Shown here: positions 1 through 12,411 of the stretch, piece by piece | How the letters are laid out: each line of letters starts with the position of its first letter | Numbering within the stretch: the first letter of the stretch is position 1 | Assembly: GCA_032622095.1 (NCBI GenBank) | Contig: CP136068.1 | Coordinates: 125,745,989 to 125,809,988, forward strand | Length of the DNA: 64,000 nucleotides | Direction of reading: 5' to 3' | Origin: Siphonodentalium dalli | Lineage: Eukaryota; Mollusca; Scaphopoda; Gadilida; Siphonodentaliidae | Notes under the pieces: model-generated | Told to the model about the DNA's origin: nothing | Databases searched by the model: none | Seen by the model: the letters and a program-made list of their open reading frames with translations, nothing else | Translations under genes and position numbers: made by a program

Positions 1-32
1 AAATTAACCTTACGCTATACATGTAATGCAAC

Positions 33-534
33 TTAAAGGCACGTGAGGCCTTAGTTGTCGAAAATATTCATATTTGTTCCAATCACCGTAAACAGAAAAA
101 ACATTAAAACGAATACAGTTTCGTTCATATATACCATGACCATCGCGTAAACAGCATGTTATCATAAAGATTTACTATATTTTACCTAAACAAGAGCCTG
201 ATTGTGTTACAGAAGACAACACAATGCTGCTGGCTATTCACACAAATGGCATAAACGCTCTTTGTTAGTTCCATATCAGGAATTCACCAACAAAGAACGC
301 TCTTTATGTTTACCATCATAATATAAACAAACACCAGAAAAGTTACTTTTTATGCTTTTGTTTACATAACAATGGTCAAACATTTGACAATAACATACTG
401 TTTATGCGATATTTCTTATTTGTATACGGACAAAGTCTGTCTACATTTTGATGTGCTTTCTGTTGGTGGCAGTTTTTGACGGGTGGAAAGATTTTCACAG
501 GATACCCACCGCCAAGGCCAACCGTGTCTTTAAA
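33..534. mobile_element. TIR element (MITE family A), copy 1
   Basis: A ~500-bp non-coding element begins with TTAAAGGCACGTG and ends with CACGGTTGG-type sequence read from the other strand (..ACCGTGTCTTTAAA). The ends are therefore inverted repeats flanked by TTTAAA/TTAA-like sequence. A second copy at 11906-12408 is nearly identical along its whole length, with only a handful of mismatches by eye, which defines the borders. It contains no coding capacity, so it must be mobilised in trans. The TTAA-like flank could indicate piggyBac-type integration, but that is inference. The interior contains a pair of direct ACGCTCTTT motifs around 'ccatatcagg' that recur in an otherwise different TIR family elsewhere in this window. 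Confidence 0.75.
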
Positions 535-1790
535 CAAGAGTTACATGAGTCAATGATAGATAAATTGCTCACAATTCACCGATTCAAATTTTGAAAAAAA
601 TAACAAGCATGGTCCCAACTTCAACTTGCAAGCGGAAGCGTTCGGTTTTCACAGAAATGTTGAAACTGAAACGGATCTTATTTTAAATTTTAAATGTTGA
701 ATTATAACCTGATCCTAACGAGTATAACCTTACCTGTATAGAACGATGATGGGTTGATTGATTTGATATAATGATCAGATGATGAGTACATGTACGTATT
801 CCGCACCAACAGTTAGTCAACTTAGTGGTTACACATCAGCAAAATAATGAACAAATATTGTTTTAAAATACTCCCGTGTTTCATTTCCTGTGTAGTCCAA
901 ATATCTCTACGAATCGATGTTAAATCATCGAAGTGTGCCTCTGAATTCTGGAATCAATCGCAGGACCATTTTATGAGCATTCGTGTAAGAACATTTAAAT
1001 TCTATCCAGCCGCCATTTTCAAAGTTCAAATTTGCATTTCAACCATTTGGCCGGGTTGAAAAGAGATCACGTGGCGTTTTCAGTCAATCACACGAGCCGA
1101 TCAGTTCTCCCACTGTCAAACACTCGTAGGATACGTACATATAACACTCCCAGAGAGACAAACCGTTCCTCGTGAGACACAAATCAACCATCGAAATTAT
1201 TACGTCCCCAAGATTGACCCTCCTGCGTTTAGTGTGCAGGGATGTAGCCCCCTTATGAAAATGTGTTATCAATGGAAATCTCATAAACAGGGACATGGCG
1301 ATAGTGGTCTTGGGAACACGATGTCTGGCACATTCTTCCAGAGATACTGCCTTTTTGGTAATTGGTTAGAGACATTTCGTTGTTGTTGTCTTGATCAAGT
1401 ATAGTTTATAAATGACAAATAAATAAAAATGACGCGTGTTCCCAATGTGAGTATGAATTTTCGCTCAAGAAAGCATTGCGAGGTAAATGATACTCATGGT
1501 CATGGGCGGATTATCATTTGAGTTTCAATCGTCGACGCGAATGCATTTGGTCACGGTAAAGGACACGAATACGAAGATGCAAGCACAGTTTTCACAAATG
1601 ACTAGAGCATAAATGCAGTGACGTGGCAAGATGTTCTCTTCGATGCGCCAACGTCGATATCCAACTGTATCCCCATCCCTCAATTAGAAACTTCTGTTTC
1701 TGTGAAATGTAATTGTTTACCCCGGTTGGCTTCTGATTTTCAAGCTGTAACAGTAAGTTGTCCACCCCCTTGGGTTGGACATCTTGATTA
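535..1790. other. No gene recognised
   Basis: Short open frames exist on both strands here (for example 847-1059 plus and 1084-1296 minus). None has a recognisable domain or a splice-site context, and the composition matches the surrounding AT-rich intergenic DNA. I see nothing I can name. Confidence 0.5.
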
Positions 1791-1791
1791 A

Positions 1792-2095
1792 ATATGACTA
1801 ACTTAGTGTTAGTCACAAACATTTTGAGTAACTTTGGTCAAGTATTGGAATTATTTGCACATAATTTAGCAACTTTAGTTTTCGCCTTACAATTGACTAA
1901 GAAAAGTTATGACTAAATCCTGGCAATTTTGACTAATTAGTCGTTTGGATCCCCATTTCTTAGTCGTTATGACTAACATCATCCTAGTTATTTTGATTAA
2001 TGTTATGCCTCAGTCATGTTGTCTGAACTAAATCAGTCATATCCTGAGGAAAAACGTTTGACTAACATATGTTAGTCATATTGACTAACTTTTGT
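1792..2095. repeat. Cluster of TGACTAA / TTAGTCA heptamers
   Basis: About 300 bp in which TGACTAA or its complement TTAGTCA, with one-base variants, recurs roughly ten times at irregular spacing. Some pairs form short palindromes such as TTGACTAACATATGTTAGTC. Spacing is not constant, so this is not a simple tandem repeat. The heptamer resembles, but does not match, the AP-1 site TGASTCA. It may be the remains of a foldback element or a cluster of regulatory motifs. Confidence 0.45.
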
Positions 2096-2305
2096 TATCA
2101 GCGTAGAAAAATTAAAATACTTTCCTCTTGATATACGATTCCATCGCTATGTGGAATTTATAGGCATTTTGTTTATTCAAAGGGTGCATATGGAAATTAT
2201 AGGATGGACGCCCCATCGCCAAACTGAGCCCATATAGCCACGTCCCTATCTAGATATATTATAAGATATCTGAGCAGTTTGAAATTATAAAATGACCACC
2301 ACTCC

Positions 2306-2602
2306 TATTGGTTTGGTTTGGTTTATTAGGGTTTATCGTCGTTCTAGCCGCTAGGCCACACACGACGTTGTCAATTTTACGGGTGGAGGAAAGACCACAC
2401 AGAGGCTTGATTTCACCGAGAAATCGTCCCACTGCGTGTAGAAACCACCGACCCCCCCCCCCCCCGGAAAGCAACTGACAAACTTGCCCAGATACACGAT
2501 TCCGGCCACCCTCCATATGACGGGGTTCGACTCAGCTTCGTCAGCGCTGGATGGCCTGTGACAGTGTAATGCATCTGGAACGACTGGACCACCGGGGGCC
2601 CC
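2306..2602 (-). mobile_element. tRNA-derived SINE with LINE-like tail
   Basis: Read on the minus strand, the head at about 2602-2520 has a box-A-like 'tggtccagtcg' and a box-B-like 'gagtcgaacccc', the two internal RNA polymerase III promoter blocks of a tRNA gene. The tail at about 2355-2306 reads 'ggcctagcggctagaacgac' followed by 'taaaccctaataaacc' and a short ACCAA-type repeat. The same 'ggcctagcggctaaaacgac..ttaaccc' tail closes LINE copies at 46925-46990 and 51713-51770. A SINE mobilised by that LINE is the simplest reading. A run of 14 C (about 2452-2466) sits inside. Confidence 0.6.
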
Positions 2603-2699
2603 CCACCACTCCTATAACCGATACCATTAGCACGTCCCTGCTTCGATACACCCCCCCCCCGATAAAATGAAGCCACGTTACTGCCTCGATGTGTTATAA

Positions 2700-3840
2700 T
2701 AAGAGTAGCGGATCAGTTTGAAATCATAGGATGGTCACAATATATATAATGCTATACCATCAAAATAATATTTTATTTTCACAAACTGAATGGTTGTAAA
2801 TTTGTAATTTGTAAAAAATTGGTTGTAGTACTCGTTATTACACTGACTTGTACTTACATACACACACTACAGACGAACAGTTTATTTGTTAACTTTGCGC
2901 AGACAAGTGGTCATCAACTTAGCAATCCGTGAACCGATTGGATAGCTCTGATAAGTGATCACCTCTCAACTTATGATTGGTTATTTCTTTGGTAACTTTG
3001 GCTTGGCGTGATTCAATATATTGTGAATAACTCACAGGCAAATGTTTGTCCGTAAGCAATCTACAGTAATCAACAGTAGATCTTTGTATAATATGCGAGA
3101 TTTTGTTAGCTCATCGTTTCATAGTACCGGCGTTATCACTATTCACAATATGATAGCACGCATTGTAACTTCCCCATATAAATCGTTGTCAGTTATTTTA
3201 GCTCTATATACATGTCCGTCTAATTTGAACTGGTATTCAGATAACATTGATAACGGGTGCGTGGGTTAGTTTTTTCAAAGTTTTACAGCTGCCTTTTAGG
3301 GGTTTCACCTCTCGCCCAGTTTAAGGTATTACAATAATACGGCTAAATTTTCCCTGTACTATGAAACCACTGTGATAGTTAACACAAATTTTTAATTACT
3401 AATTAATAAATACAATTTGTATTTACAGGTATAAAATTGTTCATAGTATTGACCCCAGGACAACCGCACACATAAAGCATAGACAATATCAAGGTACACT
3501 GTTATAAATGAATGGGAGAATCAGTTATGAATGGGTTAAAGATGAACAGTCGACTCATTCATAATACTGAACAGCCATATGCACCACGCCACTCAGAGTT
3601 TGTCATTATGATTACTAGGTTCGGTAGCTAAGTCATTTTAAATGCTATACATATAGTCCATCGCATTTGGGGATCGGTTAAAATATGGCTGGGAGATGTC
3701 CTCATTTTCCGACCATGATATTACGGCATTACCATCAATATAGCTTACACACAATAGTAAAATGCTCACGGATTTTATATTCGACCAGGGTTCGCAGTCG
3801 GTACCAGTACGGAATCGGTAAATTAAATGCGGCTTAAATG
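2700..3840. other. No gene recognised
   Basis: AT-rich sequence with one 75-codon open frame (3042-3269, plus) of unremarkable composition. No splice-bounded coding segment, RNA gene or repeat copy is evident. Confidence 0.45.
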
Positions 3841-4269
3841 CGATACCGGTTCTGGGCCCAGTTTCATGAACACAACTTATGACATAATTGGGACTTAAGA
3901 TGGCCTAAAGTTCAAACTTAGCCATAAGTGCGTTTCAAGAACAAGGTCATAACTTAAGATGATCTTAACTTTGGTCTTAACTTTAAGTCTGGGGTGAGGT
4001 GTCTTAAGATAATCTTAAAGTTAAGACCTAACTTATTATCCGCCTAATTATTCGGAAAGATGCATAGGATCTAGTATATGTATATTATTATAAACGAATT
4101 TAAATGAGTATCATCTTGCGAGCACGGAAGGATGTTTCATAAATGGTAGTAATTAATAACCAACTGTTACGCTGACAGGGACGTGACAGTGGTTACGCGA
4201 TTGGCGGGGTGTCCACGTCTAAATGTAAACCAACAAGACCGGACTACCACCTTTCTTGGACATCATTTG

Positions 4270-4680
4270 TTTCAAATGGTGACATGACTCATTCGAGCTT
4301 CCAAATTATGTCTAGGTAATTGAACAGACATAAGATAGGTTGATAAGTGCACGAAATATTGACTTACCGGCTTCGTATGCTCTGATAAATATTATGACAT
4401 GGCCACAGCTATTTCCTGCTGTTTACAATTTTTCGACATAAATTAAATAAACGCTCTTTATTTATACAATATCAGGAATAGACAATAACAAGGAACGCTC
4501 TTTTCGGTTCCACGCTGTACACATGGTGTTGTTGATTTGGGACCCAAACACCTTGTCCAAACTTTTTGTGATTTAAATGCGTCTTTCTGGGACACATACT
4601 GTCCGTAGAAAGGTAGTTCAAGTATTGGTCGACCCATTTCGATAGGGTATAATCGCTGTTATGCTTGTATACTATAGGTA
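4270..4680 (+). mobile_element. TIR element (MITE family B), diverged copy
   Basis: This non-coding segment aligns by eye with 55572-56010 and 56163-56597. Shared landmarks in order are 'actcattcgagcttccaaa', 'cacgaaatattga', 'ccggcttc.tatgctct', paired ACGCTCTTT motifs around 'tatcaggaatagac', 'gggacccaaacacc', 'gcgtctttctgggac' and 'cgtagaaaggtag'. The right end is eroded here. Better copies begin TTTAAAC.GGCATGGC and end GCCATGTGGCTTTAAA, an imperfect terminal inverted repeat. Confidence 0.6.
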
Positions 4681-5214
4681 TCGCATTGATATATTAAATG
4701 CGTCGATAGTTTGGTAATAACAACGAATGGGCATGATAATAATACGTAACCAGCCCAGGTATATTATAATAATCCACGCACGTGAATTTCAGATCATACA
4801 TATATAAGTATATCTGTATTACATTTGCATCACACTGCTTTAACTTTGAAACGAAATATTGCATACATATAGTATATTGCTCGCGGGCATACCGGGGTTC
4901 CGTTAGAGCATATATCACCATGAACTATCGATTCACGTTTTGTTATTATAAAGGCTCTTTATTAAAAAGTCATCACTTTGGTTTTATCAAACATCTATGC
5001 AAAGTTGTCGCTCAATATAGCATGTACGTAGTTTCGAAGCTCATATACAGTTTATTAAATTACAGGCATTTATCATACATGTATGTGTCAACAGAAGCTG
5101 AGCAGATGACATTAAATGTATTTGTTTATATGTGGCTCCTACATGCACCTGTCGGACTAAACATGCAGCATCTATTTGGAGCATGGTGTGAAGTAATATT
5201 CATATCAGAGTAAT

Positions 5215-5275
5215 ATAAATAAAGAGCTTTTCGTGTTAGTATTCCTTGACTGTTGGCAATTACTAAAGAGCGTTT
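5215..5275 (-). repeat. Isolated paired-ACGCTCTTT module
   Basis: On the minus strand this reads AAACGCTCTTTAGT, then an AT-rich core with 'ggaatactaacac', then a second AGCTCTTTATTT. The same ~55-bp module lies in the centre of TIR families A and B. The flanks match neither family well, so it is either a decayed copy or an independent occurrence. Confidence 0.45.
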
Positions 5276-6218
5276 CGCTCGGCGCTTGCGCCGTGATGTC
5301 ATTCCATGTTTGAATCCGTATGGGAAAATATTCGGTTCCCAGAACTAGATATATGTTTCAAAGGGACGTATAATGTATTCGAATCCAATACCAGCAACCC
5401 CAAAAGGAGCGAACATCCAATAACTTGGTGTCATTGACTCTGTTGAATGTGCTATACACGTGAATGTTCATCTCTAACGTTATGATTTATAGGTCCCTTT
5501 AACACAATAGACCACGTTCTGTTTCTGTGTGATAGGAATTCGAAGCATTTAGCTATGTGGATGTGAATGAAAACTGACTCGATAAAACATGCTGTTAAAA
5601 AGCGCACATAGTACGTATATGTACCAGCCACTATATACTGATTATCGCCCTTTCATTGCAATCTCCTAGTTATTCTTAGACAAACACTAACACCTATCAC
5701 CAGACAACGTAATTAAGCGTGTATCATACACGGAACCAATATTTCCTGAGAATAAATGGTCACGGACCAGTCTAAAGGCGCGGAAACTTAACTTCCTATA
5801 CTTGAGATGGATTTAAGACTTTTATAAGAAACACGTTCGTGAAACGGAAAGATTCATCACAAGATTCACCTTTATACGTCTTAGAATAAGTCCATTTTAA
5901 GATCACCGTAAGTCCTTGCTTCATGAAACTGAACCTGACTGTCAGAACCGCCGGTAATCGGGATTCCGGACAGCATTTACAGCAGCGTTAACAATCGCCT
6001 GTCTCTATATTTGTACCGGAATTCAATTCTGGCGGGTCGTATTAATCATATGCGTCATATAATGACAGCTAGACATTTACAGGCGGACTGTCATGCGCAT
6101 ATGGTGTGCACACGACAACGCAGACCGAACGTAGTTACTGGGTACACCAATATTTCAATGACAACGCTGCTGCTAACACATTGTGATACATTTTATGTCT
6201 GCTGGCTCATTGTTTTAT

Positions 6219-6528
6219 TGGGGGATCAGCCATTATAGCGTTTTGATGTGACCCTACTGGGATATAGTATACCCCGCACCCGTCAAATTCCATATGCTCA
6301 GGGGATCAGCCAGTATTGCGTTTTGATGTGACCCTACTGGGATATAGTACACCCCGCACCCGCCAAATTCCATATGCTCAGGGGATCAGCCATTAATGCG
6401 TTTTGATGTGACCCTACTGGGATACTACACCCCGCACCCGTCAAATTCCATATGCTCAGGGGATCAGCCATTATTGCGTTTTGGTGTGACCCTACTGGGA
6501 TACTACACCCCGCACCCGTCAAATTCCT
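6219..6528 (+). repeat. 80-bp minisatellite, four units
   Basis: Four head-to-tail units start at about 6221, 6301, 6381 and 6459. Each begins GGGGATCAGCCA and contains GTGACCCTACTGGGATA and CCCGCACCCGTCAAATTCC. Unit length is 80 bp for the first two and 78 bp for the third; the last is cut after 'caaattcc'. Units differ by only a few bases, so the array is young. Open frames across it on both strands merely reflect the repeat. Confidence 0.95.
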
Positions 6529-7089
6529 CACACACAAATTATAATTGTTCAAATAGTAATATTTATTGTATGCTACGTACCTGTTATATTATGCAAGTGT
6601 ATTATAAGTGATCGTGTATATACATTGTATATCGACTATTCTTCCAGTATAATACATTAGACCGTGTGTGTTTCATTTCAATCAACTTATGGTCTAAGGA
6701 CACTCATGGTTAAAATTATTCTAGCCAATACGCAGCGAGCGTGCCTTGCTTGACCAATGAATAGCTTCCTGCAAATTCAATTAATATTCATTTATTCATA
6801 CAAGCCACACCCGCGGCATTTGGCTGCAATCTCATGAAGTTATCGTAAAACTGCACGCTAGCGTCGCGCATCTTAACTGACCAAACGTCGTATGTTCAAA
6901 ATAAAAACTACGTACGTTTATTCATAATTGGGGAAGGATCAGACAGAACATGTATACATAATTTGCAAAGATATTCAAAAAATCTAGTTTTTTCTCCTAA
7001 CCTATGGATATTACGTCACGTACCAAATCAGTACTGATATATCTGGGTTTTCTGGCTGTTCCACCTGTCAACTGCTACTCACTTTTTTT

Positions 7090-8060
7090 TTGTTTAGCTC
7101 AACTTGACTTTCAAGTTTGACCTATTGTCGTTGGTTGGCGTCCGTCGTCCGTTCGTATGTGCGGACCAACGACATGGTAGTTGTGGGACTTCCAGTTTGC
7201 GAGACCTTCGACAAGAGTTGTGGAAATTCCATAAAATGCCATAAAATTACGAACTGACTCTTCTGGGACCAAACCACAAAATTCAAAGTTTCAAGGCGAT
7301 TGAAGATCCAAAACTAATGCTATAACACAGAAACCAAAAAAAAGAGGCCATAACTCCTGACAACTGAGGGGAAATTCGAAATTGACCAAGCATGTTCTGG
7401 GACTTTTACCGGATTATGGGACTTTTTGAAGGCTCAGAAAAATAAAGTATCTGTCCAGGAGTGTCAACCAAAGTTGTCCATGGGGTACTGGGACTTTTGT
7501 CTGAATCCAATTTTAACATGTTTGTGAGACTTAATAATAAGACAATCTACATTAAAATTGTCGGACTTTCAAAAAGTCTCATGAGCCAGAAAAAAGTCAC
7601 ACAACATACCATTCATAAAGACGTCCGTCCGTCAACAATTACCGTTAACACAACCTAGAGGTCACATCTCTCATCCAATCATCCCCAAACTTCATATGGA
7701 CGTTCGGAGTGACCTCTATATTTCCCTAAATTCGTTAAAACGTGACCGCCAGCAGCCATCTTAATTTGGCTCCATTTTAATCCATCGACACCCTTCAGCC
7801 CGGATTTATTGGATAATTGTTTTGAAAATTTGCTGCCATGTTCAGGATCACCTCTGGATGGAAGCTGTCGAATTTGATCAATTATCGATGAAAAACATAG
7901 TCGCTGACAGCCATCTTAGATTTTACTCTTTGCATGACTTAATACGTTGGGAGGCCATACATACCACATCCCACATCCGATCGTCACCAAACTTGATATG
8001 TATCTTTTCATTACTTAAGCATATAAACTGCCCGAGTTCCCTATCGCTCTATGGACTGTA
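7090..8060. repeat. Degenerate interspersed repeat with two related blocks
   Basis: The stretch begins 'gctcaacttgactttcaagtttgacc' and continues into 'gtccgtcgtccgttcg', a texture typical of old mollusc interspersed repeats. Two blocks ~300 bp apart resemble one another: 'catctctcatccaatcatc'/'ccaaacttcatatgga' (7666-7700) and 'catcccacatccgatcgtc'/'ccaaacttgatatgta' (7969-8003). Each lies near a 'gcagccatctta' motif (7755 and 7908). No coding frame with a recognised domain is present. I infer an old non-coding transposon remnant. Confidence 0.4.
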
Positions 8061-10980
8061 ATATACGGCATGATCACATTTCCAAGTTTATTAACCGATA
8101 TTGTAACGTGTTACGCGCATCTGAAATTAACACATGTGATCACAGTTACATCATGTTAATATAAAGCTTCTATACAGCTGCAGTTACTTATTATACATAC
8201 AGGTGAAGACGATATTTTCACGAGTAAGTGCAGCCGCACAGCACTAATAAAATGAATGAACTTTTACACAATTTGGACATAGACATAATTATACAACTGA
8301 ACGACTCTCTTTTGGTTTTCGGTTGAAATAGGGACTCCACTGTATTAAGTGAGACTCAACATTGAAGGAAAATTAATTCGTATTCCCATTATACGTAATC
8401 ATATTAATTTGTCATGGGTCTTGTGAAGTGAATTACCACTTATAATACGGTACATAACCATACCAGCATTTCAGTATACTTTAATCATAAGCTGCCAAGC
8501 CACGGAATACTATAAACCCATTGGTTGTTACACATTTAGACATCAAAGTTATTTCTCGATAACCCATAGCATCGTGTGATATGACCACGCATGAATCGCG
8601 TGCCTACAATGAACATGAAAAATATTCGATACTGCCAACGATTTAAAAGAATATGTCAGTGTTGCCACACAATGCCTCTTTGTAGGACTGCCCACCAATA
8701 CACGTTTTGGATATTCCCCGAGTTGTCGGGTATCCGGAAATATGATTCACCGAGACGTAGCCATAGGTGCGTGTATCCACGGAAACCCGAGTGCGAGGGG
8801 AATATATTTCTTAGACAACAGCTATTCCTGGTAGTTATTAATTCTAAGTACCATTATATGTGTGCAACACATAAGTTCGATCATAGTGCAGAGGAAATGT
8901 GTATTTCGCATTGTGTGCTGCATGCATATTCAAGTAAACATGGACACTAAGTTTCAATTTGTAGTGTAGCAAGAAATGTAAAGTGATACAGGGACAATGC
9001 AATGGCGACAGGGGTGTTTGTGGTGGCTCACCCCATCCCCTAATGACCGATCGTCACGTTTTTCAAAGTTGGAAATCCAGAAAATATTTAGCGTGAGATT
9101 AGTTGTTTTAGACCAAAAGTCCGATATTTCCCAATTGTGTTTATTATTTATGCTCAGGCTGAGGTCGTCATCATTTGGACAATTTCTATGCAGCCATAGG
9201 ACTGTGTTATAAGGTTGAACCTTTGCTACAGTTTTTAAAATTTGTGGTAATAGTTGGAATGTTTCGGCCCGGGAAGGGATGTCAAATGAAATTTGGACTG
9301 GTTAAAATGGTGTAGTAGTTGAACATAATAAGTTGGACACCACCATGAGGAGGGCCTCTAACCGCGTCACTGGAACCACATAAATACATCAGCTGATGTC
9401 AGCTTCCCACACACGAGTAAAACAATCGCTCTTTACTAGTATATACATATATCAGGTATATATATAGCAAACATAAATTTTTTGATGTACGTAAATTTCA
9501 TTATCAGATGACATTTGACTCATTATGGTGTACATAACACAGGAAGGCCCATGGCGACTATAATGTTGTGTCGTAATCGTGGGCATGGGGTATTCAACAT
9601 TAAATGATCAGGAGACCACCAAGTTTTGCTAGCAATTTAATCTTGCAATATTCCTCATATTTTGCAACAATGCAAAGTTTACAATACATTTCCAACAATA
9701 TAGCTTTTGCTTCATATAATCGCCTGGAAGTACCAATTCAGAATTGGTCACCGTTTTACAAACCAAAAACGGGGAATATCAATCGAGTGCATTCAGAAAT
9801 AGGTTCCCGTTGTGGTATCCATCTGCACCTGTTGAACTAACCTCTCCAGAGTTCATCTGGTGCCTCAAGCTTTCCAGCTTTTGGAATTTTCCATCTAGCA
9901 CCCCTAATTAAGTTAGTAAATTTCCATTTCCTCATTATATACATATTATGTACTTGTTCGGGTGCGTGAACTGATAATTTGGTATTCAGGCGCTATGGCA
10001 ACTGGATGAATGTAACATTCTACTGACATCGCCGAAGATTTGAAGTAAATCGACCGTATCATTCCATAGAAAACATCGTCAGAACTACGCTCAATTGTAA
10101 ATATTTACCACTTGATTCGGGACGTATCTGTCGGCGATAAACTAACGTAAACGATTTCACCATCGAGAGTCACTGCATTTAATTAATATATAAGATTGAC
10201 GGTGTGTGTCCATTTCTATTTCATCACCATACCGGAATGTTTCCCCATCACTTTAATTACTGGTTGTAAAATCAAATTATCAGAACATTAGCATTTCGAA
10301 AACTTGTACCTCGATAAATTTATCATATTATTAGCCAAAAAGTTCAACATATCTGTGGTGTGATATTTAGCTCATGCTGTGTCAGCCATGGACTTTCAAA
10401 CTTGAAACTCTTCACCAAAGTTGGGGTGAGACAAGACCCCCGTCCCCAATTCCATACCTGCCCCTAACTGTGGCGAACACGTTCATTGGTTAGAAATTTC
10501 CCAATTGAATCAACGGCAGTTAGAAATTCCAAACACTAAATATTGTTTTATTCTGATACAATTCAATCTGTACGTGATGTCCAGTGTACAGTTATTTGCA
10601 TTCCAAAAGGAAAGGGTCAGATTAAAGTTTCCCATAATTGAGATATTTTGTGTTTATGTCCGATGTATATAATAATGACACCATGAAGCCAGCAGCTGTA
10701 CGTTTTCTATACCAGACAATAGTTACAACGCACCAATGACGATGGTGACCAGTTGTCGACTTTGGAAATAGGAAGTGTTAACATGTTCTGAATTGTTGTA
10801 AGCCTAGCAAATATCCAACGAAAGTCTCTTATACGGAGATGCCACGATTGTGTCACCCCAAAAGCGGTAGGTAACACAGAGCGTGCTCAAGTATTAACTG
10901 TATGAGCTTTTGTGATCGTTTTCGACACATTACTTATGACTTGTTGTGTGGATATTTGTGTAACGTTTGAGCCATAATAA
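8061..10980. other. No gene recognised
   Basis: The longest open frame is 119 codons (8591-8950, plus). It is cysteine- and histidine-rich but has no family signature, and no convincing splice sites frame it. Another (9604-9840) is equally featureless. There is one single 'cgctcttt' motif near 9428. No RNA gene is seen. Confidence 0.45.
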
Positions 10981-10983
10981 TGC

Positions 10984-11300
10984 CAGTGGCCTCGGTGGCT
11001 CAGTCGGTTAAGGGTACAACTCCAAGCCGTATCGCCCTCCAGCGCCGGCGATGAGTGTTCAAATGCACATGTTTCCATTGTGGACTTTGTAACTCGAAAT
11101 CGTTATCTGGTGGAATTGCCAGTCGCTCGCTACTGGCCGGTGGTTTGCCGCGCATGGTCGATGAGTTTATCAGCCATTGAAATCACTGTTAGATCAGCCG
11201 CATGTGTGCTGATTTCCTCCAACACTAAACCGGCATTGTCATTATATGGCCTTAGTTGCTGAAAGCGACATTAGACCCCAATCACAGCCAATGCCCCATG
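10984..11300 (+). mobile_element. tRNA-derived SINE, near full length
   Basis: The head reads 'ggcctcggtggctcagtcgg', with a clean box A (TGGCTCAGTCGG), and a weaker box B ('gtgttcaaatgca'). A body follows ('catgtttccattgtggactt', 'aactcgaaatcg', 'tatctggtgga'), and it closes with 'atatggccttagttgctg' and 'gacattagaccccaatca'. A second, head-truncated copy of the same body and tail lies at 41640-41970, where box B is intact ('gggttcaaatcca'). The ~300-bp length, two pol III boxes and LINE-like tail make this a SINE rather than a tRNA gene; no tRNA cloverleaf is retained. Confidence 0.85.
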
Positions 11301-11905
11301 GTATATCAAACTAAATCCGCTGAGTGGTGTCATATAAGTGTGTTCTTCGTACTGTATTATGTTTTCCTCTTGTTCGACGCGCGTTACTGTTAGCTAGGAC
11401 ATATATGCTTACAATAGCGGGTGATTGTCTTAATACTCACTGGGGAATATGTATTATTCCCCGGTTAGTGTTACAATAATACACAGCTTTGTGACAAGAG
11501 CGATATGTGTTAGATAACGCACACGGTCGAACAAGGTAGAAAACATAGCGGCTGTGGTTAGTGCTAATTTACCATCAGTACTTCAGCTCATAAGTAACTA
11601 GATACATCAACATGACTCAACCGTGCTAAAATTTGCAAAGAAATGAAGTTTCAGAAACTAACAACTCGTGTCACAGCCGAACTATATCTAAACATGCGTC
11701 CATGTGCTGCCACAGTGGAACTACTGATGACCGGTGCGAGCACACTGTTCACAAGCCAACCAAAAGCGACGAATTTATGATGCTACTTGATAAATCGATA
11801 CTTGGATGTTTCAACTGTTAATGTCTCTTTTTCGTTAGAAATAATACTAAACGTTTCACACTCATTTTACTTCTACCTTCTCCTTATGGTGATTTTTCTG
11901 TGAGA

Positions 11906-12408
11906 TTTAAAGGCACGTGGGGCCTTAGTTGTCGAAAATATTCATATTTGTTCCAATCACCGTAAACAGAAAAAACATTAAAACGCATACAGTTTCGTTC
12001 ATATATACCATGACCATCGCGTAAACAGCATGTTATCATAAAGATTTACTATATTTTACCTAAGCAAGAGCCTGATTGTGTTACAGAAGACAACACAATG
12101 CTGCTGGCTATTCACACAAATGGCATAAACGCTCTTTATTAGTTCCATATCAGGAATTCACCAACAAAGAACGCTCTTTATGTTTACCATCATAATATAA
12201 ACAAACACCAGAAAAGTTACTTTTTATGCTTTTGTTTACATAACAATGGTCAAACATTTGACAATAACATACTGTTTATGCGATATTTCTTATTTGTATA
12301 CGGACAAAGTCTGTCTACATTTTGATGTGCTTTCTGTTTGTGGCAGTTTTTGACGGGTGGAAATATTTTCACAGGATACCCACCGCCAAGGCCAACCGTA
12401 CCTTTAAA
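11906..12408. mobile_element. TIR element (MITE family A), copy 2
   Basis: Full-length copy of the element at 33-534, with TTTAAAGGCACGTG at the left and CCTTTAAA at the right. Differences from copy 1 are scattered single bases. The match begins and ends exactly at the terminal repeats, the signature of transposition rather than segmental duplication. High similarity implies recent activity. Confidence 0.8.
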
Positions 12409-12411
12409 TGA

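Larger units (their letters stand above)
3843..5965. mobile_element. 2.1-kb segment with inverted ends (possible composite TIR element)
   Basis: The left end carries 'taccggttctggg' and then 'cagtttcatgaa', followed by repeated 'cttaag' blocks (3890-4040). The right end, read on the other strand, carries 'taccggcggttctg', 'cagtttcatgaa' and then 'gtcttaaatccat'-type blocks (5960-5800). The two ends are therefore imperfect inverted repeats about 100 bp long. The interior holds a family B TIR element (4270-4680), a stray ACGCTCTTT module (5215-5275) and a 143-codon AT-rich open frame (4782-5213) without recognisable domains. It could be one element with nested insertions or two elements in opposite orientation. 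Confidence 0.4.

Noticed and set aside
4782-5213. 143-codon plus-strand open frame
   Set aside because: Tyrosine/histidine/isoleucine-rich translation typical of AT-rich non-coding DNA, no domain, and it lies inside a segment built of transposon fragments.
6219-6528. CRISPR-like array
   Set aside because: The whole 80-bp unit is repeated with no unique spacers; it is a minisatellite in a eukaryotic genome.
8591-8950. 119-codon Cys/His-rich plus-strand frame
   Set aside because: No ordered zinc-finger spacing, no splice context and no similar copy in the window.
10100-10170. Minus-strand 'VTLDGEIVYVSL' considered as the missing terminal galectin exon
   Set aside because: In the phase required by exon 4 (phase 0) the first codon after the acceptor is a stop, and the F.HR and GDV signature is absent.
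10984-11075. tRNA gene at the SINE head
   Set aside because: Boxes A and B are present, but the cloverleaf arms and anticodon loop do not form and the sequence continues into a SINE body.
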